This document shows, piece after piece, positions 31,435 to 38,528 of a DNA stretch of 64,000 nt. The stretch covers positions 1,337,018-1,401,017 of the forward strand of contig NZ_LUKE01000001.1 in NCBI RefSeq assembly GCF_001592735.1, written 5' to 3'. This stretch comes from Bdellovibrio bacteriovorus (lineage in GTDB: Bacteria; Bdellovibrionota; Bdellovibrionia; Bdellovibrionales; Bdellovibrionaceae). Numbering within the stretch: position 1 is the stretch's first letter; each line of letters starts with the position of its first letter. Position numbers and translations under genes: made by a program. A model generated the notes under the pieces. The model ran no database searches. It was not told where the DNA came from and worked only from the letters and a program-made list of their open reading frames with translations.

Positions 31435-33924
31435 ATGGATAATGTAAATGAAGAAAAAGGCGTAACCCGAGTTGATGTCAGTAAGGAAATGCGTGATGCA
31501 TACCTTCAATACTCAATGTCGGTTATTGTTGGTCGTGCCCTTCCTGACGTTCGCGACGGTTTAAAACCCGTTCATCGTCGCGTGCTTTTCGCCCAAAGCG
31601 AAATGAACAACCGTCCGGGAAGACCTTATTTGAAGTCTGCCCGTGTTGTCGGCGATGTTATCGGTAAATACCATCCTCATGGTGACTCCGCAGTTTACGA
31701 AACTATGGTTCGTATGGCCCAAGATTTTTCTTTGCGTTATCCGCTTGAGGATGGACAAGGAAACTTCGGTTCGATTGACGGCGATAGCGCAGCAGCTATG
31801 CGTTACACCGAAATTCGTATGACTCATCTTGCAGAAGAACTTTTGCAAGATATTGATAAAGAAACTATTCCGTTTGGACCAAACTATGACGACTCTTTAC
31901 AGATTCCATTAGTTCTTCCCGCAAAATTTCCAAATCTTTTAGTAAATGGTTCCACGGGTATTGCCGTGGGTATGGCGACGAACATTCCTCCGCACAACTT
32001 GGGCGAAGTGATCGACGGTTGCGTTCACTTGATCCAAAATCCTCAATGTACAATTGATGATTTGATGGTTCACATTAAAGGACCGGACTTCCCGTCTTCA
32101 GGTGTTATCGCCGGACGCGAAGGTATTTTACAAGCGTACAAAAAAGGTCGCGGTATCATCACCCTTAAAGGTGTGGCAGAGATCACCCAAGTAAAAGATC
32201 GTGAAGAAATCATTATCACGGAAATTCCATACCAGGTGAATAAAGCTAAGCTTATCGAAAGCATGGCGGATCTTGTTCGTGACAAACAAATCGAAGGTAT
32301 TTCTGATATTCGTGATGAGTCTTCACGTGAGGGTATGCGTATCGTGGTTCAATTAAAACGCGGCGAAAATGCGAGCGTTATCTTGAACCGTCTTTACAAA
32401 TTTACTCAATTGCAAACAAGCTTCGGTATTATCATGCTGGCGCTGGATGCGAAAAATCAGCCGATCACTTTCGATTTGAAAGGTATGCTTGAGGCGTTCG
32501 TTGATCACCGTCGTGACGTTGTTACGAAACGCTGTATCTTCGAACTTAAAAAAGCCCAAGAACGTGCACACATCTTGGAAGGCTTGAAAAAAGCGCTAGA
32601 TCATATCGAAGAAGTTATTAAAACCATCCGCGCTTCAAAAGAGGCAAACACGGCTCGTGAAGCCCTGATGGAAAAATTTGAATTCTCCGAACGCCAAGCA
32701 GTGGCCATCTTAGAAATGCGTTTGCAACGTTTGACGGGTTTAGAGCGTGATAAAATCATCGCCGAACTTGCGGAGCTTCAAAAACAAATCGACTGGTTGA
32801 AGTTTGTTTTGTCTGACGTTCGCGAAATTTACAAAATCATCGTGGGCGAACTTGAAGAAGTTAAGAAAAACTACGCAGATCCTCGCCGCACGCAGCTTCA
32901 GGGTTCCGGCGATGACATCGAAGATGAAGATTTGATTGCCGATGAAGACATGGTTGTAACCGTGACTAACACCGGCCTTATCAAGCGTATGTCGCCAGAC
33001 GAATACCGCACGCAAAAACGTGGTGGTAAAGGGATGAAAGGCATGGAAACCAAAGAAGAGGACTATGTCACTGACTTGTTCTCTGCTTCGACGAAGACCA
33101 TGCTTCTGGTTTTCACTGATAAAGGTAAAGTTTACTGGGTGAAAGTTCACCGTCTGCCATTAGGAACTCGTCAGTCTAAAGGAAAATCTTTGGCCAACGT
33201 AGTTCAACTTGCAAGTGGCGAAAATGTTCGTGCGATCTTGCCGGTTGATGAATTTAATGAAAACAGATTTGTTGTTATGTTGACTGAAAAAGGTGTGATT
33301 AAGAAAACATCTTTGGATGCGTTTGCTCACCCGCGTACAGCAGGTATCATTGCATTAACAACGGATCTTGATGATGGCGTTATTGACGTAAAAATCTCTG
33401 ACGGTCAAAGTGACGTGTTCATCGCTACCAAAGAAGGTATGTCGATTCGTTTCAACGAAGCCGACGTTCGTGGAATGGGTCGTACCGCACGTGGCGTGAA
33501 AGCAATCACGTTAGCCAAAGACGATATCGTGGTCGCGATGGAAGTCATTGAGAAAAACACTAAAGACACTATCTTGATGGTGACCTCAAAAGGTTACGGT
33601 AAGCGTTCGGAAGTAGGCGAATACCGTGTTCAGTCTCGTGGTGGTGTGGGTATCATTACTCAAAAAACGACCGACAAAGTGGGCTTAGTTATTGGTACTA
33701 AAAAAGTATCTGAAAAACATGAGTTGATCTTGTCGACGGATAAAGGCCAAGTCATCCGCATGAGAATGTCTGACATCTCTGTGTTGGGTCGTAACACTCA
33801 AGGGGTTCGTTTGATTAACGTCAATGATTCTGATGAGTCCGTAACGGGTCTAGCAGTGGTCGAAGATACCGCCGGTACCGATGAAGCTTCGGCGCCCTCA
33901 AATCCGGAAGGTGTTACTCACTAG
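31435..33924 (+). CDS. gyrA: DNA gyrase subunit A
   Basis: DNA-cleaving subunit of gyrase. 829 residues. The active Tyr124 lies in [11 protein letters not shown]. The quinolone-determining region [13 protein letters not shown] is near residue 82; it has Ser at the position equivalent to E. coli Ser83 (GDSAV). The GyrA box is [10 protein letters not shown] (about 525), which separates true gyrase from topoisomerase IV. The next gene starts on the base after its stop codon. Confidence 0.99.
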   Translation: MDNVNEEKGVTRVDVSKEMRDAYLQYSMSVIVGRALPDVRDGLKPVHRRVLFAQSEMNNRPGRPYLKSARVVGDVIGKYHPHGDSAVYETMVRMAQDFSLRYPLEDGQGNFGSIDGDSAAAMRYTEIRMTHLAEELLQDIDKETIPFGPNYDDSLQIPLVLPAKFPNLLVNGSTGIAVGMATNIPPHNLGEVIDGCVHLIQNPQCTIDDLMVHIKGPDFPSSGVIAGREGILQAYKKGRGIITLKGVAEITQVKDREEIIITEIPYQVNKAKLIESMADLVRDKQIEGISDIRDESSREGMRIVVQLKRGENASVILNRLYKFTQLQTSFGIIMLALDAKNQPITFDLKGMLEAFVDHRRDVVTKRCIFELKKAQERAHILEGLKKALDHIEEVIKTIRASKEANTAREALMEKFEFSERQAVAILEMRLQRLTGLERDKIIAELAELQKQIDWLKFVLSDVREIYKIIVGELEEVKKNYADPRRTQLQGSGDDIEDEDLIADEDMVVTVTNTGLIKRMSPDEYRTQKRGGKGMKGMETKEEDYVTDLFSASTKTMLLVFTDKGKVYWVKVHRLPLGTRQSKGKSLANVVQLASGENVRAILPVDEFNENRFVVMLTEKGVIKKTSLDAFAHPRTAGIIALTTDLDDGVIDVKISDGQSDVFIATKEGMSIRFNEADVRGMGRTARGVKAITLAKDDIVVAMEVIEKNTKDTILMVTSKGYGKRSEVGEYRVQSRGGVGIITQKTTDKVGLVIGTKKVSEKHELILSTDKGQVIRMRMSDISVLGRNTQGVRLINVNDSDESVTGLAVVEDTAGTDEASAPSNPEGVTH

Positions 33925-34722
33925 ATGAAAAAATGGGCCTTCGTTGTGCTAGTATTAGCTTTATCTGCTTGTTCTTCCCAAGAAGAAGCAGATTATAAGC
34001 AGGCGCAAAAGGCCATGGGGCAAGAACATTACCGTATTGCTCTTACCCATCTGGATCGTGTCATTAAAAGAAACTCGAGTTCAAAATTACCATTAGAAGC
34101 CGCGCGGGATGCTGCGCGGATTTCATATTTTGAAATTAAAGACTTTAAAAAAAGTGTAGACTACTATCACTTTATTGTTCTGCATTCTAAAGACGAAAAA
34201 GAACGAGTTGAATCGCAAAGACAAATTGCCGCCATCTATTTTAATAACCTTCAAGACTATCCCCGCGCGATTATCGAGTATTCTAAGCTGCAACAAATGC
34301 CGCATACGGATCTAGAAGAGGCTCAATATAAAATGAATGTGGCACGGGCCCAGTATTACCAAAACAATTTCTTTCAGGCGGAATCCGAAATCGATTCCCT
34401 GTTACAACTTAAAGGCGATCAAGCTACTCGCTTTAGCGCCCTCATGTTAAAAGGAAATATTCTGGTAGCGCGCAAGGATTTTACGAAAGCCGCTGATATT
34501 TTTAAAGAATTGATCCGAGACTTTCCTGAAAAGTCGATACAAGAAAATGTGGCCCTGATCCTAGCTGTCTGTTACGAAGAAAATTTTGACTTTAAAAGCG
34601 CGCTAGCTGTACTTGAAGCTCATCGTGGTAAATACAATCCTCCCGAATATATCGAGTTGCGTATCAAACGTTTGCAAGAGCGTATGAAGAACGCTCCCGG
34701 AGCGAAAGGCTTTAGGAAGTAA
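33925..34722 (+). CDS. TPR-repeat lipoprotein
   Basis: Predicted lipoprotein of 265 residues with signal peptide and lipobox ALSAC (Cys16). Tetratricopeptide-like helical pairs follow, for example EADYKQAQKAMGQEHYRIALTHLDRVI, YFEIKDFKKSVDYYHFIVLHS and LKGNILVARKDFTKAADIFKELIRDFPE. It resembles BamD/YfiO-like TPR lipoproteins, but no such assignment can be made. It begins directly after the gyrA stop and overlaps atpZ by one base, so it bridges the gyrase and Fo genes in one transcription unit. Confidence 0.8.
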   Translation: MKKWAFVVLVLALSACSSQEEADYKQAQKAMGQEHYRIALTHLDRVIKRNSSSKLPLEAARDAARISYFEIKDFKKSVDYYHFIVLHSKDEKERVESQRQIAAIYFNNLQDYPRAIIEYSKLQQMPHTDLEEAQYKMNVARAQYYQNNFFQAESEIDSLLQLKGDQATRFSALMLKGNILVARKDFTKAADIFKELIRDFPEKSIQENVALILAVCYEENFDFKSALAVLEAHRGKYNPPEYIELRIKRLQERMKNAPGAKGFRK

Positions 34723-34958
34723 TGAAACGTTATATAATTTTTGCAAGCATTGGGTTTGAATTGGTGGGTCTAATTGTTGGATCTTATTACTTAGGCCAAA
34801 CGCTTGATGAGAAATACCAAACCAATGGGCTTATTTTCGTGGGACTTTCATTTGCCTGTTTGATCGGTTGGCTGACTCGGGTTATTTGGATGATCCGCAG
34901 AATTCAAAAAGAGGACGAAAAGGAAGAGGCTAAAAACCCGCCTTCGAACACCCTATGA
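34722..34958 (+). CDS. atpZ: AtpZ-like ATP synthase accessory membrane protein
   Basis: Small protein of 78 residues with two membrane helices (about 5-25 and 36-60) separated by a short polar turn with DEKYQTN, then a charged tail. This is the pattern of AtpZ/AtpI-type proteins that help assemble the c-ring or supply Mg2+. It overlaps the TPR lipoprotein by one base and the next gene by four. Confidence 0.75.
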   Translation: MKRYIIFASIGFELVGLIVGSYYLGQTLDEKYQTNGLIFVGLSFACLIGWLTRVIWMIRRIQKEDEKEEAKNPPSNTL

Positions 34959-35308
34959 ACTTCGTTTTATCCGTACAAATCCTCATAACGGCCCTGGGAA
35001 GCATTCTTTTAGGGTCTCTTTTAGGTGTTCAACCATCCGCGTCATTTGCCGTGGGTTCTTTAGGAATCGCTTTAAGCTTTTCCATGATGGCTATTGGATA
35101 CGGATTGATATTCAAAAAGAAAATGATTGCCCTTGCTGTGGGGATCATTGTATTTAAGTACGCGATTTTAGGGATTATTATCTTTACGCTCGTCAAGCTT
35201 TCATGGTTTGAACCTTTATGGTTTGCCCTGGGCGTGGCAAGTTTAATTCTTTCAGCTATTGCATACGCACTGAAAGAGGCTAAAGAAGGAAACAAAAATG
35301 TCATTTAA
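34955..35308 (+). CDS. atpI: AtpI-like membrane protein
   Basis: 117-residue protein with four predicted membrane helices, placed directly before atpB and overlapping it by 11 bases. Size, topology and position fit the AtpI family, a chaperone for c-ring assembly. Sequence identity to AtpI is low, so position carries most of the weight. Confidence 0.65.
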   Translation: MNFVLSVQILITALGSILLGSLLGVQPSASFAVGSLGIALSFSMMAIGYGLIFKKKMIALAVGIIVFKYAILGIIIFTLVKLSWFEPLWFALGVASLILSAIAYALKEAKEGNKNVI

Positions 35309-35987
35309 CTGGACACAACTTATTCCTGGCGTTGGTCACGAGTACGCACACATTGCCACTCTGGGTATCGCAACTGCAGCAACTATCGGTATCGGTGTTG
35401 CGGCTCGCGCGTCACTAGGCACTGGCGAAACGGCGATTCTTCCAGCAAGCAAGTTTTCTCTTCGCGGAATTATGGAAATGCTTACAGAAATGACGGCGGG
35501 TCTGGCGGAAATGGTTATCGGTGAACACGGTAAGCACTACATTCCGTTCTTTACGTCTGTTTTCTTCTTTATTCTTTTTAACAACTTGATCGGGATGATT
35601 CCGGGCATGACTCCGGCGACTGAAAATATCAACACGACTTTCGGTTTTGGTATCTTGATGTTCTTGTTCTATAACTTCCAAGGCATCAAAGAAAACGGTC
35701 CTGTCGCTTATCTTAAGCATTTTATGGGTCCGGTTATTTTCCTTGCTCCATTGATGTTCGTGATCGAACTTGTTTCCCACTTTGTTCGTCCGTTCTCTTT
35801 GGGTCTTCGTCTTGCGAACGTAATGATGGGTGACCACACAGTTCTATCTGTGTTCTTGGATCTTGCACCCATTGGTGTACCGATTCCATTCTATATCATG
35901 GGATTGTTCGTTTGTTTTGTTCAGGCTTTTGTATTTACTTTGCTTTCAATGGTCTACGTGGCATTCGCGATTGCACACGATCACTAA
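35298..35987 (+). CDS. atpB: ATP synthase Fo a subunit
   Basis: Ion-channel stator of Fo, 229 residues with about five membrane helices. The essential arginine lies in PFSLGLRLANVMMGDHTVLS (helix 5 equivalent), with NLIGMIPGMTPATENINTTFG and the terminal helix FVQAFVFTLLSMVYVAFAI. Followed by atpE 31 bases later with AAGGAGA upstream of its ATG. Confidence 0.97.
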   Translation: MSFNWTQLIPGVGHEYAHIATLGIATAATIGIGVAARASLGTGETAILPASKFSLRGIMEMLTEMTAGLAEMVIGEHGKHYIPFFTSVFFFILFNNLIGMIPGMTPATENINTTFGFGILMFLFYNFQGIKENGPVAYLKHFMGPVIFLAPLMFVIELVSHFVRPFSLGLRLANVMMGDHTVLSVFLDLAPIGVPIPFYIMGLFVCFVQAFVFTLLSMVYVAFAIAHDH

Positions 35988-36018
35988 GGCAAACTTTAAC
36001 GTTCTAAGGAGAACACAC

Positions 36019-36324
36019 ATGAAAAAAATGATGCTTGTACTAGCTACTATGATGGTTTCTGTTTCTGCTTTTGCTCAAGAAACTGTTAACGCAACAGTAA
36101 CTACTAACGACCGTGGTATGGTTGCTATCGCTGCTGCTTTAGCTATCGCTATCTCTGTATTGGGCGGCGCTCTTGCTCAAGGTAAAACTGCAGCAACTGC
36201 TCTTGAAGGTATCGCTCGTAACCCAGCGGCTTCTGGTAAACTTCTTATCCCAATGATCTTGGGTCTAGCACTTATCGAGTCTCTAGTTATCTACGCGTTG
36301 ATCATCGCTCTTGGTCTTAAGTAG
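36019..36324 (+). CDS. atpE: ATP synthase Fo c subunit with N-terminal signal peptide
   Basis: Proteolipid that forms the c-ring, 101 residues. The first 19 residues (MKKMMLVLATMMVSVSAFA) form a typical signal peptide; after removal about 82 residues remain, the usual c length. The loop is GIARNP (64-69). The ion-binding carboxylate is Glu87, with Ser88 and Tyr92 after it and Gln54 in helix 1. Gln/Glu/Ser/Tyr is most of the Na+-binding set of Ilyobacter c, but Leu89 replaces the Thr, so proton use is equally possible. An in-frame open stretch reaching back into atpB is not coding. Confidence 0.96.
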   Translation: MKKMMLVLATMMVSVSAFAQETVNATVTTNDRGMVAIAAALAIAISVLGGALAQGKTAATALEGIARNPAASGKLLIPMILGLALIESLVIYALIIALGLK

Positions 36325-36364
36325 TCATTAAGTCGTCGTTCACGACGACAGTTGATTCTTAAAA

Positions 36365-36400
36365 ACACAAAGGCTGGGTTTATCCCGGCCTTTTGTTTTT
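36365..36400 (+). terminator. Intrinsic terminator after atpE
   Basis: The stem AAAGGCTGGG / CCCGGCCTTT (36369-36378 and 36384-36393) with a five-base loop is followed by TGTTTTTT. It closes the gyrase-Fo transcription unit. Confidence 0.9.
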
Positions 36401-36657
36401 TAAAGGTGCCCTCACCAATCTCTTCCATGTCTCACCCGTCCAAAATTTAAACGGCCCGTTTCCCAGTCACTGGTCCTTGGACCGTGTTACTTGTGGAGTT
36501 ATTGTGTCTGCGATTAAGTCTTAAACATTAAAGCGATCTTTAAAATCATAATGAATATGACTAAGATCGCTTTAGTAATCCCTAATATGCGTCGATAACG
36601 TAATTAACTGTGTTTACGCATCGGACACCTCCGAGTCATTCGGACATAGGGTCCACC
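36401..36657. other. Gene-free structured region, candidate non-coding RNA
   Basis: The stretch from the atpE terminator to the next gene lacks a convincing ORF but is rich in inverted repeats. The pair TAAAGCGATCTT / AAGATCGCTTTA (36529-36540 and 36563-36574) is perfect over 12 bp, with an inner TCATA / TATGA stem. A further hairpin TCCGA / TCGGA lies inside GGAC / GTCC arms around 36622-36654. A small GGTCC-TT-GGACC stem lies near 36464-36475. A strong hairpin with a T run follows at 36658. The set could be a small RNA or an untranslated leader. No known family was recognised. Confidence 0.4.
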
Positions 36658-36695
36658 AAAAGCGAGATTGGCGAAGGCGAATCTCGCTTTTGCAT
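36658..36695. terminator. 12-bp terminator-like hairpin
   Basis: AAAAGCGAGATT / AATCTCGCTTTT (36658-36669 and 36680-36691) is a perfect 12-bp stem with a ten-base loop, A-rich on one side and T-rich on the other. It could terminate transcription in either direction and would end a transcript made from the preceding structured region. Confidence 0.8.
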
Positions 36696-36750
36696 TTCTG
36701 GGGCCCTGACTCAGGTTGACTTAGATAATTGCCCAAACTCTAATAATTTC

Positions 36751-37341
36751 ATGAACAGCTCATTTCATAAATACCTCGAGTTTTTGGAGTTCTATCTTCA
36801 GGGGATTCTTTCTGAGGGTTTGTTGATTCCTTTGCGAAATTTTTCTGCGCGTAGGTTGGATGACGTCGGAACGGATGCGGCCCTGTTTTTTCAGTTTCAG
36901 ATGGATGGCCGTTCGCCTCAAGATGCTTTGAAGGATCTAAAGATTAAAATGCCCCAGGCACTTAAGGAAGCGCTTGTGCTTGGTTTTGAAAAGTCCACGC
37001 TTGATTTAGTACTTGCGGACACCATTCAAATATTAAAATCTAAAAATTCTGAAGAAGAAACTGAATCGGCTCTTTCTGAAATTTTAAAAAAATATAAAAA
37101 AATCGATACGACTCTTATTTGTATTGGATGCGCGAAAGAGGAGATTTCAAAGATCTTTGCTCGGGCTGAAGCCGAAGGTGTTAAAGAGGTCATCATCCAG
37201 CAAAAAGGTGAGTTCATAGTTCAGAAATACTTAGGCCCTAAGCTCGTGACCGTCATCGAGGCGTCGATTCCCGGCGTTTATGAAAGCCTTAAGGAAGCTT
37301 TAAAAAACCGCAAAGACAGAATTCAAATCATTTTTCAATAG
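36751..37341 (+). CDS. Unrecognised protein of 196 residues
   Basis: Soluble-looking protein without signal peptide or membrane helix. The first half is helical (FHKYLEFLEFYLQGILSEGLLIP; KMPQALKEALVLGFEKSTLDLVLADTIQIL). The second half reads like an alpha/beta fold (TTLICIGCAKEEISKIFARAEAEGVKEVIIQQ, then LVTVIEASIPGVYESL) with a CIGC cysteine pair near residue 128. The ATG at 36751 is chosen because upstream in-frame codons run through the terminator hairpin; no good Shine-Dalgarno sequence is visible, so the start is uncertain. It lies directly before the MerR-type gene. No family assigned. Confidence 0.6.
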   Translation: MNSSFHKYLEFLEFYLQGILSEGLLIPLRNFSARRLDDVGTDAALFFQFQMDGRSPQDALKDLKIKMPQALKEALVLGFEKSTLDLVLADTIQILKSKNSEEETESALSEILKKYKKIDTTLICIGCAKEEISKIFARAEAEGVKEVIIQQKGEFIVQKYLGPKLVTVIEASIPGVYESLKEALKNRKDRIQIIFQ

Positions 37342-37349
37342 TATCCATA

Positions 37350-37380
37350 TTGACCTTGACCCAAGGGCAACCTCGATATT
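37350..37380 (+). promoter_or_regulatory. MerR-type promoter with 19-bp spacer
   Basis: TTGACC (37350-37355) and GATATT (37375-37380) are separated by 19 bases, the over-long spacer typical of MerR-controlled promoters. The spacer contains the near-dyad TTGACCCAAGGGCAA (37356-37370). It lies 15 bases before the ATG of the MerR-type gene, suggesting autoregulation. Confidence 0.7.
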
Positions 37381-37395
37381 GATTGCGAGGTAAGG

Positions 37396-38382
37396 ATGAA
37401 GAATTGGCTGACCATTGGACAATTTGCTCGTGAATCCGGATTTTCGCCGAAAGCCTTACGGCTTTATGAAAAGATGGGTTTGATTATTTCCCATGCCCGT
37501 GGGGACAATGACTATCGCTATTACGATCAATCGCAATTAGCAACTGCCGGACGAATCAAAGAGCTTAAAGACCTTGGTTTCACGTTAAATGAAGTAAAAG
37601 ATCTTTTAAAGGTGGATGAAGAGTTGAACTCTGAAAAGCTTCATTCCGCCCTATTAAAACGTCGCGATCTTATTTCGGAGCAAGCCGATGTTCTTCGTAA
37701 TCAAAAAAACCAAGTTGAAAAAATCCTCTCCTCTTTGAGCAAAAAAACACAGCCACTAGAGGCTGAACAAAGGAGAGCGATTATGAGTTTTTATGGAAAT
37801 ATTTCGATCTTGGTCACAGGAACTCAAGGCCTAGAAAAAACGGCTTCTTATATTCAGAAGCACTTTAAGAATAACGGCAAAGACATTCCCATTGTTCAAT
37901 GGAATAAGGCGCAAGCACTGCCGGTACAAAAACCATATATTCTGGTATGCCCTGAGGCGGTCTTAGGAGATTCATCTGTGGAAGAAATAAACGCCGACGT
38001 TATCGTGGTAAAAAATATAAGCGCTCACGATCAAAACCTTAAACAAAAGTACCTTCGTCTTTTTTTAGCTGCCGGTCCTCACGTGACTACGGTCATAAAT
38101 GCAGATGATCTTGCCTCTGTGGATTTAGCTGGGGATAACTCTATACGCTCAGGCAGGATATTTTATTTTTCTAAGAATAAGGCCCTACAAGAACAGATTT
38201 CAAAAATTGGTGGAGTCATTGGTCAAGGTGATGATGTTTATCTATTTGGATTTAATCTTCAGAAAAAAGAGATTGAATTTAAGTTGGATAAAATCTTGGC
38301 CTTAGAAGATGAAGTTTCCTATTTGTCCTCTTTAGGAGCAGTTCTCACTGCGGGTTTTTCCTATGAAACATTAAGACCTTAA
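37396..38382 (+). CDS. MerR-family regulator with Mur-ligase-like C-terminal domain
   Basis: 328 residues. Residues 1-75 are a MerR winged helix (LTIGQFARESGFSPKALRLYEKMGLI; RYYDQSQL), followed by a dimerisation coiled coil (about 80-118). From about 133 it resembles the central ATPase domain of Mur ligases: VTGTQGLEKTA at 140-150 where Mur enzymes have TGTNGKTT, DVIVVKNISAHDQN at 201-214 where they have a TNI-x-x-DH motif, and VINADD at 233-238 followed by GRIFYFSKN. The P-loop Gly-Lys-Thr is broken, so the domain probably senses rather than catalyses. This architecture is unusual. The similarity is by eye and needs a profile search. Confidence 0.8.
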   Translation: MKNWLTIGQFARESGFSPKALRLYEKMGLIISHARGDNDYRYYDQSQLATAGRIKELKDLGFTLNEVKDLLKVDEELNSEKLHSALLKRRDLISEQADVLRNQKNQVEKILSSLSKKTQPLEAEQRRAIMSFYGNISILVTGTQGLEKTASYIQKHFKNNGKDIPIVQWNKAQALPVQKPYILVCPEAVLGDSSVEEINADVIVVKNISAHDQNLKQKYLRLFLAAGPHVTTVINADDLASVDLAGDNSIRSGRIFYFSKNKALQEQISKIGGVIGQGDDVYLFGFNLQKKEIEFKLDKILALEDEVSYLSSLGAVLTAGFSYETLRP

Positions 38383-38502
38383 TATCAAGTGTCAGCCAAA
38401 TTTTGGCAAGGGCGCAGGACAGCGCCCTGTGCTACCGATTGCTTTCATTTAAGTCGGCCTTTTTCTTGCTGATTAGTACTGCGAACTGTCTTTTAAATTT
38501 TT

Positions 38503-38519
38503 GTCTCAATTTGAGACGA
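38503..38519. promoter_or_regulatory. Candidate operator GTCTCAATTTGAGAC
   Basis: A perfect 7+1+7 palindrome (38503-38517) ends just before the GAGGA ribosome-binding site of the acyltransferase gene. With loop length one it cannot be an RNA hairpin, so a DNA-binding site is more likely. It shares 15 of 16 bases with 7615-7630. Confidence 0.4.
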
Positions 38520-38528
38520 GGAATTTTT

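Noticed and set aside
35830-36018. Open frame joined to atpE from inside atpB.
   Set aside because: It is a shadow frame of atpB; atpE has its own ATG, Shine-Dalgarno sequence and signal peptide.
36464-36657. Possible tmRNA or tRNA: GGACC near the left and GGGTCCACCA near the right.
   Set aside because: No TTCGA/TTCAA T-loop, no acceptor stem longer than five pairs, and no tag-peptide frame. Kept only as a structured region.
36610-36750. In-frame upstream extension of the gene starting at 36751.
   Set aside because: It runs through a perfect 12-bp terminator-like hairpin and has low-complexity sequence without conservation cues.
38409-38428. AGGGCGC / GCGCCCT hairpin as a terminator after the MerR-type gene.
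   Set aside because: A perfect 7-bp stem but no T run follows; it may be a weak or factor-dependent stop.
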